A stretch of 7,319 nt of DNA from Spirochaetaceae bacterium (GTDB lineage: Bacteria; Spirochaetota; Spirochaetia; SZUA-6; Fen-1364). Location: contig PMZS01000110.1 in the NCBI GenBank assembly GCA_003170115.1, forward strand, positions 244 through 7,562, in the 5' to 3' direction. Positions 1-7,026 of this stretch are shown one piece after another. A program made the translations under genes and the position numbers. Every line of letters starts with the position of its first letter. Positions within the stretch are counted from its first letter, which is position 1. The notes under the pieces were generated by a model. It was given only the letters and a program-made list of their open reading frames with translations, was not told the DNA's origin and ran no database searches.

Positions 1-956
1 AAGGCGTCCAGCGAGTCGTCGTAACCGAGCTTTGACTTGATGACGCTCACGGCAATGTAGCAGACGATCGCCACGATGATGCCGATTGCGATCGCTCCCA
101 TGGGCGTGACGAATCCCGCGGCGGGCGTGATTGCCACGAGCCCGGCCACCGCGCCGGTTGCCGCGCCCAGCACCGTCGGTTTCTTCGCCACGATCCACTC
201 AATGAGCAGCCACGCGAGGCCCGCCATTGCCGTTGCCGTGTTTGTGTTGATGAAGGCGCTCACGGCGAGCTCGTTGGCAGCCAGCGCGCTTCCCGCGTTG
301 AATCCGAACCATCCGAACCACAGCAGGGCGGCACCGGCAAGCGTGAGGGTCATGTTGTGCGGCGCCGGGGTGATTCGGGGGAATCCCTGCCGCTTGCCCA
401 GGACAAGGGCAAACACCAGGGCCGAGACGCCTGATGAAACGTGCACGACGGTTCCGCCGGCGAAGTCCAGGGCGCCCAGGTTGTGCAGCCAGCCGTCTTT
501 GGCCCACACCCAATGGGCGATCGGATCATAGACAATCGTGGCCCAGATCAGGCTGAACACCGCGAAGGTGGAGAACTTCAGCCTCTCTGCGAATGCACCG
601 CTGATGAGCGCAGGAGTGATGACCGCGAACATCATCTGGTAGACCATGAAGAGCTGATGAGGAATGGTGGCGGCGTAGTCCGGGTTGGGCGCCAGGCCCA
701 CGCCGTTCAGGCCGATCCATGACAGGTTGCCGATGAAATGTCCGGCGTCCGGGCCGAAGGCCAGGCTGTACCCCCAGAGCACCCATTGCACGCTGATCAG
801 ACAAAGGATGAAGAACGAGTGCATCATGGTGGACAGGACATTCTTGCGGCGCACCAGACCGCCGTAGAACATCGCCAGGCCCGGTGCGGTCATCATCATG
901 ACGAGCGCAGTGGAGGCGAGCATCCACGCGGTGTCTCCGCTGTTGATCGTTGGCAT
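1..956 (-). CDS. amt: Ammonium transporter Amt (C-terminal part beyond the window)
   Basis: This is an inner-membrane Amt/Rh-family channel that moves ammonium into the cell. The first 318 residues are present and consist of successive hydrophobic helices. Family landmarks, aligned from memory to E. coli AmtB, are the outer gate Phe110, the Trp151 region (AHWVW), Asp164 and the first twin His172 in LDFAGGTVVH, and WFGFNAGS with the second gate Phe219 and Ser223. The window ends inside YDDSLDA, just before the usual FGVHG segment that carries the second twin histidine, so that residue and the C-terminal PII-binding tail cannot be checked. The start is ATG at 956, preceded by AGGAGG five bases upstream. 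The gene lies 70 bases downstream of a sigma-54 activator on the same strand, with its own sigma-54 promoter between them. A PII gene (glnK) often accompanies amt and could lie past the window edge. The family call is very secure. Confidence 0.97.
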   Translation of the reverse strand, partial: MPTINSGDTAWMLASTALVMMMTAPGLAMFYGGLVRRKNVLSTMMHSFFILCLISVQWVLWGYSLAFGPDAGHFIGNLSWIGLNGVGLAPNPDYAATIPHQLFMVYQMMFAVITPALISGAFAERLKFSTFAVFSLIWATIVYDPIAHWVWAKDGWLHNLGALDFAGGTVVHVSSGVSALVFALVLGKRQGFPRITPAPHNMTLTLAGAALLWFGWFGFNAGSALAANELAVSAFINTNTATAMAGLAWLLIEWIVAKKPTVLGAATGAVAGLVAITPAAGFVTPMGAIAIGIIVAIVCYIAVSVIKSKLGYDDSLDA

Positions 957-961
957 CGATC

Positions 962-967
962 CCTCCT
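962..967 (-). promoter_or_regulatory. Shine-Dalgarno site of amt
   Basis: The minus strand reads AGGAGG five bases before the ATG at 956. It fixes the amt start and lies within the roughly 30-base leader predicted from the sigma-54 promoter upstream. Confidence 0.85.
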
Positions 968-996
968 ATCCGAAGAAGTTTCGTTGCCATGATTAA

Positions 997-1012
997 TGCA
1001 AATTACGTGCCA
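997..1012 (-). promoter_or_regulatory. Sigma-54 (-24/-12) promoter of amt
   Basis: The minus strand reads TGGCACG, four bases, then TTGCA. This matches the RpoN consensus with correct spacing between the -24 GG and the -12 GC. It lies in the short gap between the regulator stop codon (1027-1029) and amt. The predicted transcription start is near 986, giving a leader of about 30 bases that contains the amt Shine-Dalgarno site. RpoN promoters need an AAA+ activator, and such an activator is encoded immediately upstream. I found no clear TGT-N10-ACA NifA-type activator site in the preceding 200 bases, so the activator's binding site is unknown. Confidence 0.9.
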
Positions 1013-1026
1013 GGTTCTGAACGGAT

Positions 1027-2574
<1,548 letters not shown>

Positions 2575-2623
2575 GCCCGCTCCCTTCTACAAAAATGTAT
2601 TTTCTTCCGGAAAAAGATACAGA

Positions 2624-2652
2624 AACGTAGCCTTCACTTTTCGTGGTGTCAA
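2624..2652 (-). promoter_or_regulatory. Probable sigma-70-type promoter of the NifA-like regulator
   Basis: The minus strand has a perfect -35 TTGACA (2652-2647), a 17-base spacer and TACGTT (2629-2624), a three-of-six match to the -10 consensus. Transcription would start near 2617, leaving a leader of about 43 bases with the AAGGGAG ribosome site before the GTG at 2574. The regulator is therefore probably made by the housekeeping sigma factor rather than from a sigma-54 promoter. Confidence 0.55.
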
Positions 2653-2685
2653 GCATGGCGCGGCGGGCCGAGCCACGTTGACACC
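2645..2685. repeat. Inverted repeat formed by divergent -35 boxes
   Basis: GGTGTCAA at 2645-2652 and TTGACACC at 2678-2685 are perfect 8-base inverted arms separated by 25 bases. Each arm contains the -35 hexamer of one of two divergent promoters. Two -35 boxes alone would give only TGTCAA/TTGACA. The extra matched GG/CC could be chance, or could reflect a shared regulator site or a duplicated promoter. Confidence 0.6.
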
Positions 2686-2706
2686 GGTGCGCCCCTTCCG
2701 TATAAC
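2678..2706 (+). promoter_or_regulatory. Strong sigma-70-type promoter of the aminotransferase, abutting its ATG
   Basis: TTGACA (2678-2683), exactly 17 bases, then TATAAC (2701-2706) is a near-perfect housekeeping promoter. Only six bases (2707-2712) separate the -10 box from the ATG at 2713, so transcription should start at or within a base or two of the A of the start codon. No Shine-Dalgarno sequence precedes the ATG. Both facts predict a leaderless mRNA. Confidence 0.8.
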
Positions 2707-2712
2707 CCACTC

Positions 2713-3996
2713 ATGAATGCCCTTGCCAACGAGCTGAACAGCGCCCTTGCCGGCAGCATCGCCGACGTGCTGCTCTCCGGCCTCGGGCGGCGGCTGTATT
2801 TTCCGAAAGGGATTGTGGCCCAGTCCGCAGAGGCGAAAAAGGGTGCCACCCGGGCGAACGCAACGATAGGCATCGCCACGAAGGCGGGCACGCCTCTCTT
2901 TCTCCCGACCATCCGCTCCCTGGTGCCCGGGCTGGATCCCGACGAAATCTTCCCCTATGCCCCGACCCAGGGCGTAGAGAAGCTGCGGGAGCTCTGGAAA
3001 AAGGAAATCATCCGTAAGAATCCCGACCTCGGGGACGCGCGGTTCTCCCTTCCCCTTGTCGTGCCGGGCCTGACGTGCGGTATCTCTACGCTGGCGGACT
3101 TGTTCGCGGACAAGGGCGATACGCTCGTACTCCCGGACCTTCATTGGGACAATTATCCTCTCATATTCGAGACCCGCCGCGAGACGGCGGTCGCCACCTT
3201 CCCCTTCTACGCAGGCGGCGGCTTCAACGTCGAGGGGATGCGTGAGACGCTCTCCCGCGCGTCACGCGCGGGAAAGGTGATCCTCCTCCTGAACTTCCCG
3301 AACAACCCGACAGGGTACTCACCCACGATCGACGAGGCGGCGGCGATTGTTTCGGCGCTGCGGGATTTCGCCTCCCGCGGCAACCGCTGCCTGGTGATCA
3401 CGGACGACGCGTATTTCGGTCTGTACTATGAACAGAAGATCTACGAGCAGTCGCTCTTCGCACGGTTGTGCGGCCTGCACGAGAACATCCTCGCGGCCAA
3501 GGTGGACGGCTCCACGAAGGAAGATCTCACGTGGGGCTTCCGGACGGGATTCATCACGCTGGGCTCGAAGGGACTCACCGAGGCCCACTATGAGGCGCTG
3601 ACGCGAAAGCTGATGGGAGCGCTTCGCTCCACGATCTCCAACTCCAGCATGCTCGCGCAGAATCTCATCCTGCGTTCCCTGGAGGACCCGCAGCGCCTCG
3701 CGCAGAAGGCGGAGGCGGCGAAGCTTCTCCGCGAGCGCTACGACCGGGCGAAGTCGATACTTTCCAGAAGGAAAAGCACGGCGATCGAACCGATGCCGTT
3801 CAACTCGGGATACTTCATGAGCTTCCGTCTTCTGCGAGGGAAGGCGGAGGATCTCCGCAAGGCGCTTCTTACGGGAAGCGGGGTCGGCACGATTGCCATA
3901 AACGACGGTTGCCTTCGCGTCGCCCTGTCCAGCGTGGACGTGGAGAAGCTCGAAGAGTTGTACGACCTGATCTACAGCACCGCGGAGAAAATGTAA
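2713..3996 (+). CDS. PLP-dependent aminotransferase, class I/II (fold type I)
   Basis: This is a cytosolic pyridoxal-phosphate enzyme of 427 residues, a usual length for the family, that should transfer an amino group between an amino acid and a 2-oxo acid. The substrate is not evident. Visible sites are NFPNNPTGY (194-202, Asn at the cofactor), the Asp231-x-x-Tyr234 pair in ITDDAYF that contacts the cofactor ring, the Schiff-base Lys269 in GSTKEDLTWGFRTG with the phosphate-binding Arg277 eight residues later, and Arg402 in CLRVALSS, equivalent to the substrate-carboxylate arginine. The N-terminal block YFPKGIVAQSAEAKK (29-43) followed by NATIGIA is typical of a subgroup I know only as generic class I/II aminotransferases. 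The start at 2713 fits the protein, whose N-terminus looks complete, although it has no ribosome-binding site. The reading frame stays open upstream, antisense to the regulator, but that is not part of the gene. It is divergent from a nitrogen regulator, which suggests a role in amino-acid nitrogen metabolism (inference). Confidence 0.93.
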   Translation: MNALANELNSALAGSIADVLLSGLGRRLYFPKGIVAQSAEAKKGATRANATIGIATKAGTPLFLPTIRSLVPGLDPDEIFPYAPTQGVEKLRELWKKEIIRKNPDLGDARFSLPLVVPGLTCGISTLADLFADKGDTLVLPDLHWDNYPLIFETRRETAVATFPFYAGGGFNVEGMRETLSRASRAGKVILLLNFPNNPTGYSPTIDEAAAIVSALRDFASRGNRCLVITDDAYFGLYYEQKIYEQSLFARLCGLHENILAAKVDGSTKEDLTWGFRTGFITLGSKGLTEAHYEALTRKLMGALRSTISNSSMLAQNLILRSLEDPQRLAQKAEAAKLLRERYDRAKSILSRRKSTAIEPMPFNSGYFMSFRLLRGKAEDLRKALLTGSGVGTIAINDGCLRVALSSVDVEKLEELYDLIYSTAEKM

Positions 3997-4004
3997 GAGA
4001 CCCC

Positions 4005-4484
4005 CTACTCGTTCACGAGGAGCTTGCCCAGATCCTTCAACTCGGGAATACGCTCGTACACGGGACGCTTCTTCTCGTGCGAGGCCCTGTCGAGATTCGT
4101 GGTTCTCATGTACAGCTCGTTGATGAGGTCCGAAAGGATGGCGAGGTTGACGCCGAAGTTCTGTGCGGCCATGTCGCGCAGGATCCGGTCCTGCTCGGTG
4201 CTGCCCTGCGCAAGCATCCCGCGGATGTTCGGAAGCATCTTCATGCGCGCCTGGTAGATGAAGTGTGCCGCGGCAAGCACCATCTCGTACAGCTCGTCGA
4301 ACTGGAAGCCCTGCTGCTTGTAGTACTCGCTCTTGGCGGTGAGGTTCTCCAGGCGATCCCATTCCGACTGCTGAAGCTCGAGGTTCACCAGCGCCTTGCG
4401 GATGAAGCGGTTGGAGACATTATTCAGGAAATGATCGCCGATCTTTTCCACGATTCTGAAGATGTCGGGGTCTTTCACTGGCAC
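4005..4484 (-). CDS. Conserved-looking small helical protein of unknown function
   Basis: I do not recognise this protein. From the GTG at 4484 it is 159 residues, soluble, free of cysteine, and without a signal peptide or membrane segment. It appears almost wholly alpha-helical, with heptad-like stretches rich in Leu, Ile, Glu and Gln (about 8-55, 62-92 and 95-130) and a basic segment near the end (HEKKRPVYERIPELKDL). Helix-bundle or scaffold-like roles fit the composition, but no function is shown. I chose 4484 because AGGGAAGAGG lies seven bases upstream and a promoter ends at 4506. A longer reading from the ATG at 4571 would start inside a tandem repeat and translate it as low-complexity Cys/Ser/Leu sequence, upstream of the promoter. 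The GTG at 4478 is another option. The gene is convergent with the aminotransferase, with eight bases between stop codons and no room for a normal terminator. Confidence 0.8.
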   Translation of the reverse strand: MPVKDPDIFRIVEKIGDHFLNNVSNRFIRKALVNLELQQSEWDRLENLTAKSEYYKQQGFQFDELYEMVLAAAHFIYQARMKMLPNIRGMLAQGSTEQDRILRDMAAQNFGVNLAILSDLINELYMRTTNLDRASHEKKRPVYERIPELKDLGKLLVNE

Positions 4485-4492
4485 GTTCTGGC

Positions 4493-4564
4493 CTCTTCCC
4501 TGGAAAAGGTAAACGATGCCTTTCGGTCGGTCAAGCAGCAGGGAAGAGCAGCAGCAGGGAAGAG
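4493..4564. repeat. Inverted repeat pairing the ribosome-binding region with upstream repeats
   Basis: CTCTTCCCTG at 4493-4502 is perfectly complementary to CAGGGAAGAG at 4539-4548 and again at 4555-4564. On the minus strand the 4493-4502 arm is the Shine-Dalgarno region of the gene starting at 4484. An RNA begun further upstream could fold so that this site is hidden, while an RNA begun at the local promoter would lack the pairing partner. The pairing is seen in the sequence; its use is inference. Confidence 0.55.
4506..4534 (-). promoter_or_regulatory. Probable promoter of the unknown helical gene
   Basis: The minus strand shows TTGACC (4534-4529, five of six bases), a 17-base spacer and TACCTT (4511-4506, three of six). 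The predicted start near 4500 leaves a leader of about 15 bases, and the AGGGAAGAGG ribosome site lies right at this start point. This supports the GTG at 4484 as the translation start. Confidence 0.5.
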
Positions 4565-4565
4565 C
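4534..4565. repeat. Tandem duplication of a 16-base unit
   Basis: AGCAGCAGGGAAGAGC occurs twice head to tail (4534-4549 and 4550-4565) with no mismatch. It lies in the intergenic region just upstream of the -35 box of the unknown helical gene, overlapping it by one base. It could be a slippage duplication or a doubled protein-binding site. Confidence 0.9.
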
Positions 4566-4587
4566 GGGCATGCCGGGCGGGCGACAC

Positions 4588-5571
4588 TCATTGAATCGCC
4601 GAGCTGAACAGCCTTCCCTGGCGGGACCCCCGCGCTTTCATCTCCGTCTCCAGAGTCGAGTGAAATTTCTCCTTGGGCCAGAAATCGCGCGGCGCCGCAA
4701 GCTTTTCGAGGGGAGTATCGCAGGTGAGGCGCATGATGACGGTCTCTGGAGGGAGGCGCTCGATTGCGGCAATGACGTACTCGAGATGCCGGCGCGGCGT
4801 CGGCACGGCGAGCTCGCCCTTCCGGTATTCGGAGGCGATCACCGTTCCCTTTGGCACGTGAAGGTTGTGGATTTTCACGCCGTCCGGCCGAAGCCGCGCG
4901 AGGACGCGTATGGTCCGAAGGATCTCGTTGAGGCCTTCTCCCGGGAGCCCGAAAATGAGATGCACGGCGATCTTCAGCTGCCGGCTTCGAAGAATGTCAA
5001 AGGCCCGCTCGAAGTCCGCGGCCGTGTGCCCGCGCCCGATCCGTTTCAGGGTCGCATCATCGGCGGATTGCAGCCCGAGCTCGACCCAGACCTCGAGTCC
5101 CCTCTCTCCGTAGGAGGCGAGGAGGTCGGCCTTCTCCTCGTCGAGACAGTCGGGTCGGGTCGCGACATTCAATCCCCGGAAGGCGGCCATGGCGAGTCCG
5201 GCGTCGTAGACCCGTCGCAATGCCTCCACCGGCGCGTTCGTGTTGGAATAGGCCTGGAAATAAAGGATGTACTCACCCTCTCCGTGGGTGCGGCGGTAGA
5301 AAGAGATCGCCTCGCGTACCTGGCGCTGCAACGAGCCGGCGTCCAATGGCAGGCCGTCGGCGCCGGTGCAGCCCACCGGGAAGCGGGGCTCATTCCGCGA
5401 CAGGTACGGGGCTCGGGATCCGTTCGCGTCGCAGTAGGAGCATCCGGCCCCGGCCCTGCCCGCGGTCCTGTTGGGGCACGTGAAGCCCGCGTCCACGGCA
5501 ACGCGATACACGCTGCACCCGTGACGCTCCTTCAGGTAGCGCGAGTAGGTGAGATACGGGGGTTCGCTCAC
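4588..5571 (-). CDS. yhcC: Radical SAM protein, YhcC/TIGR01212 family
   Basis: This is a cytosolic iron-sulfur enzyme of 327 residues with the radical SAM fold. The cluster cysteines are Cys32, Cys44 and Cys47 (Cys-x11-Cys-x2-Cys, in DAGFTCPNR and GCSYCD), the widened spacing seen in this family and in Elp3-like proteins. Other family blocks are YFQAYSNTNAP (104-114), NVATRPDCL (135-143), VELGLQS (163-169), HLIFGLPGE (204-212) and VKIHNLHVPKGT (232-243). Family members include E. coli YhcC. As I recall, the Bacillus subtilis relative YtqA (MnmL) acts in mnm5s2U wobble-uridine modification of tRNA, so a tRNA-modifying role is possible but not shown here. No methyltransferase partner is adjacent. 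The start is GTG with GGAG five bases upstream. The gene is divergent from the solute-binding protein and on the same strand as the unknown helical gene, 103 bases before that gene's start. Confidence 0.93.
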   Translation of the reverse strand: MSEPPYLTYSRYLKERHGCSVYRVAVDAGFTCPNRTAGRAGAGCSYCDANGSRAPYLSRNEPRFPVGCTGADGLPLDAGSLQRQVREAISFYRRTHGEGEYILYFQAYSNTNAPVEALRRVYDAGLAMAAFRGLNVATRPDCLDEEKADLLASYGERGLEVWVELGLQSADDATLKRIGRGHTAADFERAFDILRSRQLKIAVHLIFGLPGEGLNEILRTIRVLARLRPDGVKIHNLHVPKGTVIASEYRKGELAVPTPRRHLEYVIAAIERLPPETVIMRLTCDTPLEKLAAPRDFWPKEKFHSTLETEMKARGSRQGRLFSSAIQ

Positions 5572-5589
5572 GTCGTCTCCACGCTCAGA

Positions 5590-5618
5590 AGGTTACCAGA
5601 AGACGAGTCGATTGAGAA
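5590..5618 (-). promoter_or_regulatory. Weak candidate promoter of the radical SAM gene
   Basis: The minus strand shows TTCTCA (5618-5613, four of six), a 17-base spacer and TAACCT (5595-5590, three of six). A start near 5583 would leave a short leader just containing the GGAG site before the GTG at 5571. The match is weak and rests mainly on the spacing. Confidence 0.3.
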
Positions 5619-5644
5619 CGACGCCCCCGAGCCCCTGGTCCACG

Positions 5645-5674
5645 TTGACACCGCATGATCGTTCTCCCTACAGT
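5645..5674 (+). promoter_or_regulatory. Promoter of the solute-binding lipoprotein, abutting its ATG
   Basis: TTGACA (5645-5650), 18 bases, then TACAGT (5669-5674, four of six) ends seven bases before the ATG at 5682. The predicted transcription start coincides with the start codon, and no Shine-Dalgarno site is present. The 14 bases CCACGTTGACACCG (5640-5653) are identical to those at the aminotransferase promoter (2673-2686). Confidence 0.6.
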
Positions 5675-5681
5675 GCTCGGG

Positions 5682-6923
5682 ATGAGACCTGCCCTTCGCC
5701 CCGCCTTGCTCATGCTCACCCTCTCCGCCTTCGTGACCCTCGCCGGCTGCGGGTTCGGCCTTCTGGGCACCATCCAGCTCGTGACCAACCGTGCCGAGAT
5801 GGCCGCGTACGTGGACCGGTTCAACGGTGTGCAGTCTGACGTCAGGGTGGAATTGTCGTACCAGGAGTCCCCTTCTCAGGCCGTTCTCGACGGAACAGCG
5901 GGGGACATCGTGATCGGCGAATGGCTGGCGAGCCCCTCCGTCATGGACAGGATGGACGGGCTTGGGGACATCGTGAAGCCGGGGAAGATCGATCCCGCAT
6001 GGTTCTACGCGCGACTGCTCGCCACGGGGTCCCGCGACAACCGACCCGTCCTCATACCCCTCTCTTTCTCGCTGCCCGCGGTGGTCTACGTGCGCCAGCC
6101 CATTGACCTGCCGACCATGTTCATGCCCCTGGATACCCTGCAGACCATGAGCAAGGCCTTCAACAGGACGAACAAGGCCGGTGCCCTGGTCAACGTCGGT
6201 TTCTCCCCGGCCTGGGATCCGGACTTTCTCTTTTCGACGGCGCAGCTGTTCGGAGCTCACCTGCGGCCGGGGAGAAAAGGCCTCCCCGCATGGGACGAAA
6301 GCGGTCTGAAGAAGACGGTCGACTTCACGCGTTCCTGGCTGGTGGACGTGAACGGCGGCGCCGATGCCGACGCTGCTTTTTCGAAGCGGATCCTTGTCCA
6401 GCCATGGTACAAGCTCCTGTCCTCCGGCAAGATCCTCTTTGCGCTTGCCTCCTTCCATGACCTGTTTGCCCTCCCGGAGGAGGAGCGCAGGGATCTCGAT
6501 TTCCGCTGGCTTTCACAGGACGGGGCGATCCCCGTCCTCGACGATGTCCTGTACGCCGGAGTGCCGCGCTCATCGCGCGACAAGGCGGGGGCGAAGGCCT
6601 TCCTGCAGTGGTTCTGCAGCCTGCCGGTCCAGCAAAGCCTCCTTTCGGTGAACCAGTCCCGCCGCATCGGAGTCTTCGGCGTCACGAACGGGTTTCCCGC
6701 GCTGAAGAGCATCGACGAGAAGGACTTGCCAGCGAAATATCCTCTCCTTCTCGGCCACATCCCGATGGAAAACCTGCTCATGTTCCCCGACACCTTGCCA
6801 GATAACTGGGTAAAGCTGAGAGACGCCGCCGTGCTGCCCTGGATCCTCGACGCGGCATCCGGCCAGGAGTCGCAGACGCTGGACAAGCGGCTCGAAGACA
6901 TGCAAAACGCGCAGATAAAGTGA
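5682..6923 (+). CDS. Lipoprotein ABC-transporter solute-binding protein, probably for sugars
   Basis: From the ATG at 5682 the product is 413 residues. It starts with a lipoprotein signal: arginines at 2 and 6, a hydrophobic core, and the lipobox LAGC with the lipidated Cys23. The mature part resembles MalE-like (family 1) binding proteins of ABC importers. It has an early lobe strand with AAYVDRFN (41-48), GDIVIGEWL (74-82), PLSFSLPAVVYVR (126-138), WDPDFLFSTAQLFGAHL (178-194), GKILFALASFHDLF (249-262) and DDVLYAGVPRSSRDKAGAKAFLQW (287-310), the last being the usual segment where such proteins list surplus residues for helix packing. It would capture an extracellular solute, most likely a sugar or sugar derivative, for a permease not seen here. 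An ATG at 5655 is in frame but lies inside the promoter spacer and lengthens the signal peptide oddly, so 5682 is preferred. It is followed by an ABC ATPase with its own promoter. Substrate identity is unknown. Confidence 0.88.
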   Translation: MRPALRPALLMLTLSAFVTLAGCGFGLLGTIQLVTNRAEMAAYVDRFNGVQSDVRVELSYQESPSQAVLDGTAGDIVIGEWLASPSVMDRMDGLGDIVKPGKIDPAWFYARLLATGSRDNRPVLIPLSFSLPAVVYVRQPIDLPTMFMPLDTLQTMSKAFNRTNKAGALVNVGFSPAWDPDFLFSTAQLFGAHLRPGRKGLPAWDESGLKKTVDFTRSWLVDVNGGADADAAFSKRILVQPWYKLLSSGKILFALASFHDLFALPEEERRDLDFRWLSQDGAIPVLDDVLYAGVPRSSRDKAGAKAFLQWFCSLPVQQSLLSVNQSRRIGVFGVTNGFPALKSIDEKDLPAKYPLLLGHIPMENLLMFPDTLPDNWVKLRDAAVLPWILDAASGQESQTLDKRLEDMQNAQIK

Positions 6924-6939
6924 TCGGTTCGGCCGATTC

Positions 6940-6961
6940 CCCGGTGCCGGGCGCCCTTTTT
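6940..6961 (+). terminator. Probable intrinsic terminator after the solute-binding protein gene
   Basis: Seventeen bases past the stop codon, short GC-rich hairpins (GGTG 6943-6946 with CGCC 6952-6955 including one G-T pair, or CCCG 6940-6943 with CGGG 6948-6951) are followed by five T residues (6957-6961). A further small hairpin, ATCGG/CCGAT, lies at 6923-6937. The stems are short, so the call is moderate, but the following gene has its own strong promoter, which fits separation of the two transcripts. Confidence 0.45.
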
Positions 6962-6963
6962 CG

Positions 6964-6992
6964 TTGACATCGGCCAGGTTCTGTTTTATGAT
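6964..6992 (+). promoter_or_regulatory. Strong sigma-70-type promoter of the ABC ATPase gene
   Basis: TTGACA (6964-6969), exactly 17 bases, then TATGAT (6987-6992, five of six) is a very good housekeeping promoter. It begins two bases after the T-run of the probable terminator. The expected start near 6999 leaves a leader of about 28 bases that includes AGGAGG, unlike the two leaderless-looking genes in this window. Confidence 0.8.
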
Positions 6993-7014
6993 TGCCCCAT
7001 AAGATAATCCACCC

Positions 7015-7020
7015 AGGAGG
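7015..7020 (+). promoter_or_regulatory. Shine-Dalgarno site of the ABC ATPase gene
   Basis: A consensus AGGAGG lies six bases before the ATG at 7027 and fixes that start. High translation is expected. Confidence 0.9.
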
Positions 7021-7026
7021 TTGCCA

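Noticed and set aside
3319..4362. A 347-codon minus-strand open frame opposite the aminotransferase and overlapping the unknown gene.
   Set aside because: It is antisense to a strong enzyme gene, Arg-rich, and without motifs.
4485..4571. N-terminal extension of the unknown helical protein to the ATG at 4571.
   Set aside because: The extension translates a tandem repeat into low-complexity residues and starts upstream of the predicted promoter. The GTG at 4484 has a ribosome-binding site.
4567..4574. GGCATGCC palindrome between the radical SAM gene and the unknown gene, as a terminator stem.
   Set aside because: It has no loop and no T-run, and an 8-base palindrome is common in GC-rich sequence.
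4853..4871. TGGCACG on the plus strand at the start of a possible sigma-54 promoter.
   Set aside because: The -12 TTG element is misplaced by two bases, the site is inside the radical SAM coding region, and it points at no gene start.
4516..5658. A 380-codon plus-strand open frame opposite the radical SAM gene.
   Set aside because: Its translation has no recognisable domain and mirrors the codons of the well-supported minus-strand gene.
5568..6458. A 296-codon minus-strand open frame opposite the solute-binding protein gene.
   Set aside because: Its sequence is His/Arg/Gly-rich with no domain, and the opposite strand has a complete lipoprotein.
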